A stretch of DNA of 64,000 bases. Origin: Rubritalea tangerina. GTDB taxonomy: Bacteria > Verrucomicrobiota > Verrucomicrobiia > Verrucomicrobiales > Akkermansiaceae. Of this stretch, positions 33,930 to 42,477 are shown piece by piece. The DNA is taken from NCBI RefSeq assembly GCF_042683245.1, contig NZ_JBHUJB010000080.1, positions 1 to 64,000 on the forward strand, written 5' to 3'. Under the pieces are notes generated by a model, which worked only from the letters and a program-made list of their open reading frames with translations, had not been told where the DNA came from and did no database searches. Every line of letters starts with the position of its first letter. Positions within the stretch are counted from its first letter, which is position 1. Position numbers and translations under genes: made by a program.

Positions 33930-35348
33930 ATGAGAGGACATTGGACTTGGTTAGCGGGGTGTGGTGTATTTGTGCTTATTTGTGTGGCGATGTTATTTGT
34001 CAGTGAAGGCTATCAGTTTGGTAGTGCAAAGGGGGGGGCGGGATTTGTGAAGTCGCAGAAGTCACTCCATTTTTCTGATGGTGAGAGCATTGAGGTTTTG
34101 CAGTTTGGGTTGGGTGAGGTGGTCGATGGGAAGGCGAGTGTGGGTGGTGGATTTTTTGGTGGAGGCAGCTCGAGTGGCAGTAGTGGTAATGGGGGGAGCA
34201 CTGTGGCGTATGCGAAAAGGGATGGTGTTCTGGAGGAGCTCACATTTCGGGCGTCTAATCCGGGGGCCTTGGTCATGGAGGTGCAGAGGGGGCGACCCAG
34301 GTTACAGATGCCCTACCTCCACTATAATGACTATGTGTATGAGATGTCGGGGGGAGGAAGTCGGCTTGAGAAATTTGTCGGGGCCGAAGCTGTGATGGCT
34401 GGAGCCACTGGGCCAGGAGTTCCTGACTATGTTTTTCAGGTGCGTGCTAGCAATGGCGAGTGGCTCGACGGCTATCAATCGGAGTGGAGTGACGAGGATC
34501 CCGAGCGTAGATTCGCGGTGATTTTTCGATCATGGCCTCGAGGGCAGAAGTTGCTAGATTTTCGGGTTTTGAAGAGTGGTGGTGAAGTGAGAGAGTTTTC
34601 TCATTCGAATCCTACTCCGAGCACTGTGAAGACCTGGAGTGCTCAGAGTGTGCCAGCTAAGTATAGTGATGCCGAATGTGAATGTGTGTTAGAGTCTGTA
34701 GAATACCGTGATGTTGTGGGAAAAGGAGTGAAGCTGATTGCCGACTTTAGTCAGCAATCGAAGATTATGGTAGGTGGTAAAAGTGTGTTAGATGCTTACA
34801 CATCGACGCTTGAGAAGGTGGAAGGGAATGTTGGGAGTTTGGGGGAGTATGCGGATCCAGCGAATAGGGTATTTCGTTTATCCTATCGATTAGACCCTTC
34901 TGATAGTTATCCATACAGTCGTACAGGAGCGGTAGTGCTTGCTCGGGCGGAAGTCGGAGCTAAGGGGGCGCTACAGTCAGTGAAGACGAACAGCTCCATT
35001 CTACCTGTGACGAAGTTTTCGACAGCGCGTCAGTCTGACGGGTATCAATTCGAGGTAGATTTTCACTGGAAGAATGCGGCGAGCATGCAGCGGACAAGGA
35101 AGGCTTTGGGAGTAGGTGACTGGGAAGAGGCTGTGGCCTGTGTCTTTATTGATGGATCAACTCATGCTTCTGGTGAGGTACGCTCCCAAGGTGGTGGGTC
35201 TTCAAGTTCAGGCTACAATGTCGAAGCAAATCAGCATTGGTACTATGAGGGGGAATTAAAAACTGGGCAGGTCATTGAGTTTGCTCTCGTGACGCCTGTG
35301 CCGAGTAAGCATGTGGAGTTTGTGGTTGGCCGAGAGGGGCAGAAGTAG
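33930..35348 (+). CDS. hypothetical anchored protein, Gly/Ser-rich linker
   Basis: I do not recognise this 472-residue protein. It has one N-terminal hydrophobic segment (WLAGCGVFVLICVAMLFV, residues 7-24) that could be an anchor or uncleaved signal. A Gly/Ser-rich linker follows near residues 73-92 (GGGFFGGGSSSGSSGNGG). The rest looks like beta-sandwich domains, with YVFQVRASNGEWLDGYQSEW, FAVIFRSWPRGQKLLDFRVL and FEVDFHWKNAASMQRT. It is transcribed divergently from the ECF sigma gene (169 bp between starts), so it could be a target or partner. Codon use looks like its neighbours. Confidence 0.6.
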   Translation: MRGHWTWLAGCGVFVLICVAMLFVSEGYQFGSAKGGAGFVKSQKSLHFSDGESIEVLQFGLGEVVDGKASVGGGFFGGGSSSGSSGNGGSTVAYAKRDGVLEELTFRASNPGALVMEVQRGRPRLQMPYLHYNDYVYEMSGGGSRLEKFVGAEAVMAGATGPGVPDYVFQVRASNGEWLDGYQSEWSDEDPERRFAVIFRSWPRGQKLLDFRVLKSGGEVREFSHSNPTPSTVKTWSAQSVPAKYSDAECECVLESVEYRDVVGKGVKLIADFSQQSKIMVGGKSVLDAYTSTLEKVEGNVGSLGEYADPANRVFRLSYRLDPSDSYPYSRTGAVVLARAEVGAKGALQSVKTNSSILPVTKFSTARQSDGYQFEVDFHWKNAASMQRTRKALGVGDWEEAVACVFIDGSTHASGEVRSQGGGSSSSGYNVEANQHWYYEGELKTGQVIEFALVTPVPSKHVEFVVGREGQK

Positions 35349-35356
35349 AAGTATTA

Positions 35357-35399
35357 GAAAAAACTCAGCCCACTCACAGTGTGTTGTGAGCGGGCTGAG
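35357..35399 (-). terminator. intrinsic terminator (minus strand) after the GMC operon
   Basis: CTCAGCCCACTCACA (35364-35378) pairs with TGTGAGCGGGCTGAG (35385-35399) with one mismatch and a 6-nt loop. On the minus strand a run of six T follows (plus-strand A 35358-35363). It is 218 bp downstream of the GMC stop but in the right orientation. The stem could also slow plus-strand transcription from 33930-35348, which ends 8 bp away. Confidence 0.7.
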
Positions 35400-35562
35400 C
35401 TGCACCGTTTCCATCATGTTGTGCAAGAATTGTCACGATGATTTGTTAGGCTTGGTGTGTTAGTAGTCCAGTATTTGCTGTTAGTCCAGAAATAAAGGAA
35501 TCCTATATTTTTGAATGGTTTGTGGGTCTTGCGGAGATTTTTTCTAAACAAAACCTAACTAT

Positions 35563-35594
35563 CACCATTTCTGAAATGGGATAAAGAAATGGTG
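35563..35594 (-). other. hairpin just downstream of the GMC-hydrolase gene
   Basis: CACCATTTC (35563-35571) and GAAATGGTG (35586-35594) form a 9-bp stem with a 14-nt loop, 23 bp after the GMC stop. No T-run follows, so it is more likely a 3'-end stabiliser than a terminator. The rest of the 35400-35616 gap holds nothing I can identify. Confidence 0.35.
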
Positions 35595-35616
35595 AATACG
35601 TTAGATTGATGGTGGT

Positions 35617-38600
35617 TTAAGTGGTGGCAGTGAGTGATCTGTTAGCGAGTTTTGCGCCACGTTCGAGTCCCGCTAGGATTGTTGGGTAGACATCGTGGAC
35701 GGCATTTTTACCGAAGATACAATCGATGTGGCCGTATTCTGGGATAACGTGGCGTTCGTAGAGGTCTGGATCATTGGCATTTCTGAGGTATTCGAAGGTG
35801 AGTTCGGTACTTTCAGGGAGGTAGCATTGATTTTTGGCGCCACTGATGAAGGTAATGGGGATGGCCATACGTTCAGGGTGTGGGAGGTAGATGTCATCAC
35901 CATTGAAGGCGGTGACATAGCCTTTTCTGACCATGGTTGATAGGTGTTCGAATTGTTCGATATTTCCGACTCCGAAGAGTTCATGGAGGTTTTCGTGCAG
36001 CGTCTCGTTGAGTTGTTGGTGTTCGTAGAGGAGGCTGTAGAGGAAGGTGATGCGGTGGCACACTGGGTTATGGCAATGTTGGCTGCTGCCCACTGGGTAG
36101 AGTTTGAGTGCCTGATCAATGAGTTTATTTTTCCAATTTGCATCGCTACTGGTGTAGGCGGTGAGGGTGTCGACCCCGAGGAGGTTGAGCACTTCTGCGG
36201 TGTGGAGTCCGGTTTTGAGGTTGGTCATGAAGGGGGCCTTCATGTGGGCGGAGACTTGGGAGATGACCGCTGAGTTCACCCCTTCGAGGCCGTTGAGCAT
36301 AGACATGGTCCAAGTGGCGGCTCCGTAGCAATGGACGACAACTTGGATACTTTCTTTCTCGGTGAGTTCTCTGACTTTTGCGACTGCTGCTGGGTAGTCG
36401 TATTTAGCGACATCATCTCCAGTAGATTCCTCGGCAGCGAGCTGTGGGAGTTCGATACTGCAGCGGAAATCTAGGAGCCAGACATCATATTCGTGAGCGC
36501 AGAGGTATTCTAGGAGGTTTGTATCGATTAGGTCTGTGGAGAAGATGGATGAGGCGACTCCGAGGCCATGTGAGCACATGACGGTATTTTTATTACCTGC
36601 ATTGTAGCGGGTGAGGCGGAGGGTTTTACCGTCGGCGGTTTGGAAGGGGTAGACCTCAGGAGCGGGTGCTCGGAGGGGGCGTTTTTGACGCGGTGGGGCA
36701 TCGGGGTTGAAGTACTCGAGAGGAGCGGCAACGCCACCGTAAATATCCCAGAGTGTGCCTGCGAAGAATTTTCCGAAGCGCGTGAGTGCTTCAAGGCGTT
36801 GTTCGAGGGAGTCGGCGTGGGTGACTTTCATGGTGGTCATTTGGACCATGAAGTCTTTTGGAGCGATATGGAGGATTCCGCGTCCTAGGAGGTTGCCGTT
36901 GGCATTTTCCCCTTCATAGATGGAGGAATAGAGCGTGGAGGTATCGTGCCAGATATCGAGGAAGCCGTCGGCGCGGATTTCCTTATAGCCATGGAAGAAG
37001 TAGGTATGGCCGGTTTCGGAAGTGGCGCACATGGAGTAGGTCATGTGGCGGGTTTCGACTTCATTTTTGACTTCATTGAAGAGTTGGAAGACGCCGTCGG
37101 TGACGGTGAGGGGTTCAGGTGATAGCGCGGGAGCGGTGAGGGTGCCAGAGATACGAGCTGGGTGTGCGGGCGTATCGATCAGAGTATCGAGGTCGTCGGA
37201 GTCAATTTGTAAGGTAAACTCGATGCGGGTATCACCTTCTTTGCCGATGTTGTAGCCCTCTTGGAATTCGGTGCTCCCGGGGTTCCAGAACCCTTTCATG
37301 GTTTCGGTGAATTCGATACCGAGTTTTGGCACATAGCTTTGTTGGGTAGGAGCTGAGGGGAGTTGGTAAGAGAGTGGCCATCCCTGAGCTTCGCATAGGT
37401 AACGCATGTTCCGCTCAGAAATGGCCGAAATGGTGAAGAGTGGGTTCACGCCGAGGGAGGTCGGGATGACTGATCCATCGGTGATATAGAGTCCCTCGTG
37501 GAGGTCAGTTCCTGAGGCTCCAGCAAAGACTTGTCCGCGGTCATTGACGACACCTTTTGAGGCGTCTTCGCCCATGATACAGCCACCGAGCGGGTGGACT
37601 GAGATGAGGGCTTTATCGAAGAGTTTGGTCCAGATTGGGTTTTTGATGAAGGTGCCATCGAGGGCAAGGGCGCAGCGTTTGAGGAAGTCATTGACGCGTT
37701 TGAAGACGTCTTCTCTTCCATAGCCGGGCCAGTTGAGTACCATGCGGTCGTTGTCGAGAGTCATTTGGCCGTCACCATCGTCATGGGACATGACGAGATA
37801 GGTTTGGGTGTGTGCCATAGCTCCGTGGTGGGCACCGCGGAGAAGGCTGTCGAGTTTGCGTGCTTCTTCTTTGAGTTCGTTAGGGAAGGATTCATTTTCG
37901 TCCTCACCGATCGTTTTAGCGAGAGCGGAGAAAATGGATGGGAGGCCTGGGGCCAGGGCGCCGGGGATGGAGCCTTCTTCTACGACCATGCCATCGAGGT
38001 AGTTTTCAGCAGTTTTTCGAGTGTCTGTTAGGGTGGTGATACAAGGGCCACATGGGTTTTTGGGATCTACTTTGTGGGTGCCGTATCCGACGCCGTTGAC
38101 GCGATCTTTTCCGTTATAGGAGAAGCCGAGGACATCGCCATTACCTGAGAAGCGTTTTCCAACCATTGGGGAGCAATCGAGACCATGGGCTTTTGTGCGC
38201 AGCATGATTTCGGTGGAACCTAGGGTTCCTGCGGAGAGGATGACGGTTTCGGCTTTTACGAACTGGGTGGGGGCATCGAATCGGCCTCTGCCGGATTGCA
38301 GTGGTTGGAAGTGCACGAGCCAACTGCCCTCTGTTTTTTCGAGATACTTGACGGAGCATTCTGTGAAGATTTTTGCACCGTGGTTCCAAGCATCTGGAAG
38401 GTAGTTCATCTGGGTGGTATTTTTTGCGAGGTTATTACAACCTGAGACGCAGTCACCGCAGTTATTACATGCTTTTTGTTCCACTCCGACGTGGTTGACG
38501 CCATCTTGGAAGGTGACGTTGATCGGGGGGAGAGAGAAGGGCTGTTGGGTCGCTTCGGCGGCGACTTTGGCAGCTTCTAACTTTTTGAGAGGTGGGAAGT

Positions 38601-39054
38601 TTTCTGGGTAGGGATTGGGCTTGAGCATTTCTTCTGCCCGCTTGAAGCCATCAGCGAGGCGGGTGTCGCGATCATCGAGTAAGCCTTTTGGCCAGAGCTC
38701 TGGGGTAAAGACGCGCGGATCAGCATGGAGGGAGACGTTGGCATTGATAAGGGAGGTGCCACCCAGTCCGCAACCGACGAGTACCTGCACATCTTTGTGG
38801 AGGTGAAAATTGTAGAGACCTACTGAGGATCCGACCTTTTTTTCGGGGAGGTCGAGCTGCATGTTTTCAGCAGCTTTGACGTCGGTGTTAGGGAACTCGC
38901 CAGGTATCCATTCTTTGCCGCGTTCAAGTAGGCAAACTTTTTTTCCAGCTCTTGAGAGACGGGATGCGGCAATACCGCCGCCATAACCGGATCCAACGAC
39001 AACGACGTCGTAGCTTTCCTCGATAAGTTCTACGGGTGTGGAGATTCTGTTCAT
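35617..39054 (-). CDS. GMC-type FAD oxidoreductase fused to alpha/beta hydrolase
   Basis: This is a 1145-residue two-enzyme fusion. Residues 15-45 form the FAD-binding VVVVGSGYGGGIAASRLSRA; CGLGGTSLINANV follows near 95; SVHPLGGCIMGE and GVNPLFTISAISERN are the C-terminal GMC active-site and flavin motifs. Together they place it with cholesterol-oxidase-like GMC enzymes. The GMC part also holds C-x2-C-x2-C-x3-C at residues 196-206 (ACNNCGDCVSGCN), a ferredoxin-type cluster motif. Residues from about 810 form an alpha/beta hydrolase (MCSHGLGVAS oxyanion region, VVHCYGAAT elbow with Cys909 in place of Ser, EYGHIDC with His1109). No signal peptide is visible. It is the last of three genes, 31 bp after the phosphatase gene. 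Substrate probably a sterol-like or other hydrophobic alcohol (inference). Confidence 0.85.
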   Translation of the reverse strand: MNRISTPVELIEESYDVVVVGSGYGGGIAASRLSRAGKKVCLLERGKEWIPGEFPNTDVKAAENMQLDLPEKKVGSSVGLYNFHLHKDVQVLVGCGLGGTSLINANVSLHADPRVFTPELWPKGLLDDRDTRLADGFKRAEEMLKPNPYPENFPPLKKLEAAKVAAEATQQPFSLPPINVTFQDGVNHVGVEQKACNNCGDCVSGCNNLAKNTTQMNYLPDAWNHGAKIFTECSVKYLEKTEGSWLVHFQPLQSGRGRFDAPTQFVKAETVILSAGTLGSTEIMLRTKAHGLDCSPMVGKRFSGNGDVLGFSYNGKDRVNGVGYGTHKVDPKNPCGPCITTLTDTRKTAENYLDGMVVEEGSIPGALAPGLPSIFSALAKTIGEDENESFPNELKEEARKLDSLLRGAHHGAMAHTQTYLVMSHDDGDGQMTLDNDRMVLNWPGYGREDVFKRVNDFLKRCALALDGTFIKNPIWTKLFDKALISVHPLGGCIMGEDASKGVVNDRGQVFAGASGTDLHEGLYITDGSVIPTSLGVNPLFTISAISERNMRYLCEAQGWPLSYQLPSAPTQQSYVPKLGIEFTETMKGFWNPGSTEFQEGYNIGKEGDTRIEFTLQIDSDDLDTLIDTPAHPARISGTLTAPALSPEPLTVTDGVFQLFNEVKNEVETRHMTYSMCATSETGHTYFFHGYKEIRADGFLDIWHDTSTLYSSIYEGENANGNLLGRGILHIAPKDFMVQMTTMKVTHADSLEQRLEALTRFGKFFAGTLWDIYGGVAAPLEYFNPDAPPRQKRPLRAPAPEVYPFQTADGKTLRLTRYNAGNKNTVMCSHGLGVASSIFSTDLIDTNLLEYLCAHEYDVWLLDFRCSIELPQLAAEESTGDDVAKYDYPAAVAKVRELTEKESIQVVVHCYGAATWTMSMLNGLEGVNSAVISQVSAHMKAPFMTNLKTGLHTAEVLNLLGVDTLTAYTSSDANWKNKLIDQALKLYPVGSSQHCHNPVCHRITFLYSLLYEHQQLNETLHENLHELFGVGNIEQFEHLSTMVRKGYVTAFNGDDIYLPHPERMAIPITFISGAKNQCYLPESTELTFEYLRNANDPDLYERHVIPEYGHIDCIFGKNAVHDVYPTILAGLERGAKLANRSLTATT

Positions 39055-39085
39055 GAGATTTTTTCTGAGAGAGTGTTAGGTTGTG

Positions 39086-40438
39086 TTAGAGTGATTCCTT
39101 AAAGACGAGTGAGCTGGACTGCGACATGCCATCACCGGGCACTTGGTAATAGGCTGCTTCGGCGGATGTTTCGTTAAGGTTAAGGATAGCGTAGCCGTGG
39201 TTGATGACTTCTTCGGAGATTCCAGTTTGGTAGAACGTGCCGGTATTGGGATCTTGGAGGAGTGGTGGGATGTCTTGGTATTTGGTGGGATCGAGTTCGG
39301 TATAGGGGCTGCCGCTGGCGAGTTCAGGGAAGGCACCGTTACCGACGCAGCGTCCGGCTTTGAGGTTGAGGTGTGGGCCGTAGAGTTCGAGTAGGTGTTC
39401 GTGGCCCCAGAGCCACGCGGCAACTTGTCCGGAATCGATGGCGTTTTGGAATGGGCTCAACAGGGCGGGGTTGTAGGTTTGTTTGTTGATTGCTAGGAAG
39501 GAGGAGAAGAGTTGGTGGTGGGAGAAGAGGATAATTTTTCTCCCATCGGCAGATTGGATTTTGTCTTTATGCCATTGGATTTCGCTATCGTGGAGGTGGG
39601 TGACGTCCTCACCAACTTTGAAGAGGTCATGGTCGTAGTAGCCGGTATCCATTCCTTGGAGCTGCCAGTGATTATTGCGGAGGCAGAAGAAGCTGGTTTG
39701 TTGGAGTTCAGTACCTTCGGCGACGTATGGGGGGAGGTTGAGTTGGTCGAGGGTATGGAAGAAGCCTTGGCCGCCACTGTAGTAGTCGTGGTTTCCTGGT
39801 AGGTTATAGACGGGAATGGCGCGTGACTTGCCCTGGCTAGGCTTGAGTCTTGCGGCATTGATGATGTCGAGAAAGTTTGTTTGGGCTTCGTTAGGAGTGC
39901 CAGCGTAGTAGATATCTCCGACGTGGATGAGGATATCGGGTTCGTGCTTGAATACCTCTTCGAGGACGACGGAGGCGACTTCTTCGCCAGTGCCCCAGTC
40001 CCCGATAACGCCGACTGTGAGCGGGGTGTCAGGCATGGAGTAGACTGAGGCAGTGGAGATGTCGCTAGGGTTATAAGTTCGGTATTCTGGTTCTTTTCCT
40101 CCGTGGTAGTAGGAGAGGTAGATCTCGACGACTTTTGCCCAGCCTACGGCGTCACAGGTACTGTACTTAAGTTGGTTTTCGAGAGCTTCAATTCTGTCTT
40201 TATCACCAGAGAGGTGGGCTTTGACGAGGTCCCATGCGAGTTTCGCGCAGACTTCCAGTGTGCCGTCTTTTTGTTCTGCATTTTCGTCCGCTAGGACATT
40301 GGCTGCGGCTTGGACATGTGGGTCGTCTCTAACAAGACCTTTTTGTTTGGTGGCGCCAAGAGCTTGTCGAGCTTCTCTGACAGCGGACTGGAAGAGTGAT
40401 CGTTTAGCGTCTGAGAAGTGTTTAGGTAAGATTTTCAT
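39086..40438 (-). CDS. purple-acid-phosphatase-like metallophosphoesterase
   Basis: This 450-residue protein is a binuclear-metal phosphoesterase. The ordered motif set is GDWGTG (near 143), GDIYYAG (near 174), NLPGNHDY (near 214), LFSHHQLF (near 301) and LWGHEHLLELYG (near 345). This GDxG, GDxxY, GNHD, xHxH, GHxH pattern is that of purple acid phosphatases. About 125 residues of unknown helical sequence precede the catalytic domain. There is no signal peptide, so it is predicted to be cytosolic. It is the middle gene of a three-gene minus-strand operon, 9 bp after the cytochrome gene and 31 bp before the GMC-hydrolase gene. Confidence 0.83.
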   Translation of the reverse strand: MKILPKHFSDAKRSLFQSAVREARQALGATKQKGLVRDDPHVQAAANVLADENAEQKDGTLEVCAKLAWDLVKAHLSGDKDRIEALENQLKYSTCDAVGWAKVVEIYLSYYHGGKEPEYRTYNPSDISTASVYSMPDTPLTVGVIGDWGTGEEVASVVLEEVFKHEPDILIHVGDIYYAGTPNEAQTNFLDIINAARLKPSQGKSRAIPVYNLPGNHDYYSGGQGFFHTLDQLNLPPYVAEGTELQQTSFFCLRNNHWQLQGMDTGYYDHDLFKVGEDVTHLHDSEIQWHKDKIQSADGRKIILFSHHQLFSSFLAINKQTYNPALLSPFQNAIDSGQVAAWLWGHEHLLELYGPHLNLKAGRCVGNGAFPELASGSPYTELDPTKYQDIPPLLQDPNTGTFYQTGISEEVINHGYAILNLNETSAEAAYYQVPGDGMSQSSSLVFKESL

Positions 40439-40447
40439 ATGAAATGA

Positions 40448-42322
40448 TTAGATTGTTTTGAGGTATTCGAGGAGGGCGCGCTTTTCGTCTTCACTGAGCT
40501 CTGTGCCGTAAGTATGGCCTTGGTTTCCGTTACCTGGGTCTGAAGTTTTCAGGAGGAAGCCCATGCTTTCGGCATCTGGTCCTGAGCTAATCCAGCCGAG
40601 TTTTTGGTAGTCGTATTTATTGAAGCCTTTGTAGAACTGGGTGGGGCGGTCTTCAGGTTTTTGGAGGAGGTGCCAGAGGGTTGGTACGGAGCCGTTGTGC
40701 AGGTAGGGAGCACGTGCCCAGACGCCATCGAGAGGCGTGTTAGCGTATCCATAGGTTTTGCGGTATGCCTCGAAGTCAAATGGAGGTTTTTGGAAGGTGT
40801 GGAACTTATCAACCAACATGGTGGTGAAAGAATCCAGTCTGTGTGGGTCAGTTAGAATTTCTTCAAGTGGGGTGACTTGACCGACTTTTTCAGCGCCAAA
40901 GGCATGGCAGCTGGCACAGTTTTTCTCGTAGATGGTTTGTCCTGTTTTGGCGAGTTCGGCATCGACTGAGCCTGGGAATGCAGGTGGTTGGAGAGTGAGG
41001 AGGTAGTCTGTGACGCGTTTGAAGTTATCTGGGATGACGGAGGTTTGGGTCGCACCGACGGCCATGGCGGCGGCGTAGTTTCTTTCTCTGATTTCATCGT
41101 TGTTCCCATCCCAGTGGAGCCACATGCCTTCACGGGGTTTTTGGTTCCAGACTTGTGGGAGGTCGACAGTGCCGATGGTGTGGTCATCGGGGAATTTAAA
41201 GACGTTAATTTTTGTTGGGTTAAAGGTGTCTGTACGTCCGCGTCCTTGCTCTGGTCGGCTTTTTTGCCAGGCGTAGTCTTTGCCTTGTTGGCGCAGGGCT
41301 TCTTTTGCGAAGGGAATGATTGCGTAGCGGTAGTAGAGTTTTTCCGAGGCTGTGAGGTCGGCAATTTTCTCGATTTCAGGCATGAGGATGTCTGCTGTGA
41401 AGCGTTCATCATTTGCGCAGTCGTAGAGGAACCATTGGAATTTTTCTAGGTCGAACTCATGAGCGGGGCCTCCGAGAATGGGGATGCGTTTGTTCGTGTT
41501 TTCGTCGACATAGGATCCTGTATGGCAGAGAGCGCAGTTAGGTTCGACACTTTTGTAGCCGATATGTCTCTCAGCGAGGCCGATAGGGAGGTCTTTACCT
41601 TCTTCATAGATTAGGCCGAGGGAGGCATAGCCTTTTTCTGGGTCGGGCAATTTATCTCCGAAGATGTTAGGGAGAGCTTGGAAGAGGTAGAGGGGTATAC
41701 GCGCTTGCATGCCGAGTCCGATAGCGCCGTATTTGTATTGGTCGGCATCGTCTTGATAGACGGTATCTGGGTGTTTGCGCAGGAGGTTATTCCAGGTTTC
41801 AAAGCCGAGGAAGCTGAGGATGAGAATACTGAGGGAGCTGGTGATTTTGAATCCGAGGGATTGTTGCCAACGGCTGGCAAACCATCTGAAGGGGGCGGTC
41901 AAGAATGTGCCGAGGGCTTTGAAGAAGGCACCGCGCTCATTGCCTAGGCCTAGAATGAGTAGGGTGCTCAAGATAATACCGAGACTGGAGTCTACCCACA
42001 TCATCGGTTTGAATGCGTCTGGGAAAGCGGAGGTATTGACGAGATAAATCCAGAAGACGCCAGCGATGAGGCGAGAGATCGCTACCAGCCATGCATAGAT
42101 TGGGTATTTGGCGGGATTCACCAATGCTGGGATATAAAACAGACTCACAGCGGCTACGAGCATGCCCGCGTTTTGCATCCACTCGTGGGAGGCATCAAAA
42201 GGTAGCCCCATCATGCTTTGGAGCATGCCAGGCATCAGAAATGATGGTATGACAAAGCCTAGATTAATGAGGATTCCGAGAAATCCGATCCGCGAGAACC
42301 ATGTGAGATAGCAATTTTTCAT
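40448..42322 (-). CDS. membrane-tethered dihaem cytochrome c (RoxA/peroxidase-like)
   Basis: This 624-residue protein has about five membrane segments in its first 175 residues (for example RIGFLGILINLGFVIPSFL, GMLVAAVSLFYIPALV, AWLVAISRLIAGVFWIYLV, SLGIILSTLLILGLG, ITSSLSILILSFLGF). A large extracytoplasmic domain follows with two c-type haem sites, CALCH (263-267) and CASCH (469-473). Between them WLHWDGNNDEIRERN resembles the dihaem peroxidase/RoxA family, in which the second haem often has a catalytic role. LDGVWARAPYLHNGSVPTLWHLL is the typical C-terminal loop of these enzymes. It is the first gene of the operon with the phosphatase and GMC-hydrolase. A fusion of membrane anchor and dihaem domain is unusual for the family. 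Confidence 0.8.
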   Translation of the reverse strand: MKNCYLTWFSRIGFLGILINLGFVIPSFLMPGMLQSMMGLPFDASHEWMQNAGMLVAAVSLFYIPALVNPAKYPIYAWLVAISRLIAGVFWIYLVNTSAFPDAFKPMMWVDSSLGIILSTLLILGLGNERGAFFKALGTFLTAPFRWFASRWQQSLGFKITSSLSILILSFLGFETWNNLLRKHPDTVYQDDADQYKYGAIGLGMQARIPLYLFQALPNIFGDKLPDPEKGYASLGLIYEEGKDLPIGLAERHIGYKSVEPNCALCHTGSYVDENTNKRIPILGGPAHEFDLEKFQWFLYDCANDERFTADILMPEIEKIADLTASEKLYYRYAIIPFAKEALRQQGKDYAWQKSRPEQGRGRTDTFNPTKINVFKFPDDHTIGTVDLPQVWNQKPREGMWLHWDGNNDEIRERNYAAAMAVGATQTSVIPDNFKRVTDYLLTLQPPAFPGSVDAELAKTGQTIYEKNCASCHAFGAEKVGQVTPLEEILTDPHRLDSFTTMLVDKFHTFQKPPFDFEAYRKTYGYANTPLDGVWARAPYLHNGSVPTLWHLLQKPEDRPTQFYKGFNKYDYQKLGWISSGPDAESMGFLLKTSDPGNGNQGHTYGTELSEDEKRALLEYLKTI

Positions 42323-42328
42323 CTGAGT

Positions 42329-42343
42329 AACATTAAGAATGTT
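42329..42343. promoter_or_regulatory. short palindrome before the cytochrome operon
   Basis: AACATT-AAG-AATGTT is a 6-bp inverted repeat with a 3-bp spacer, 7 bp upstream of the first ATG of the operon, where a repressor could block initiation. The 155-bp divergent gap to the next gene contains nothing else distinctive. Confidence 0.25.
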
Positions 42344-42477
42344 AGACTAACTAGTGGTCTGTTAGGTCGTTTGCAAGGTAAATTTTGTACGTTTGTTTAA
42401 AGTGTTTGAGGGTGAGTCTGGAGTGGGGGGAATGTTGGGTTGCGTGGGGGAATGGGTCGTGGTAGTAAGGTGCTGCA

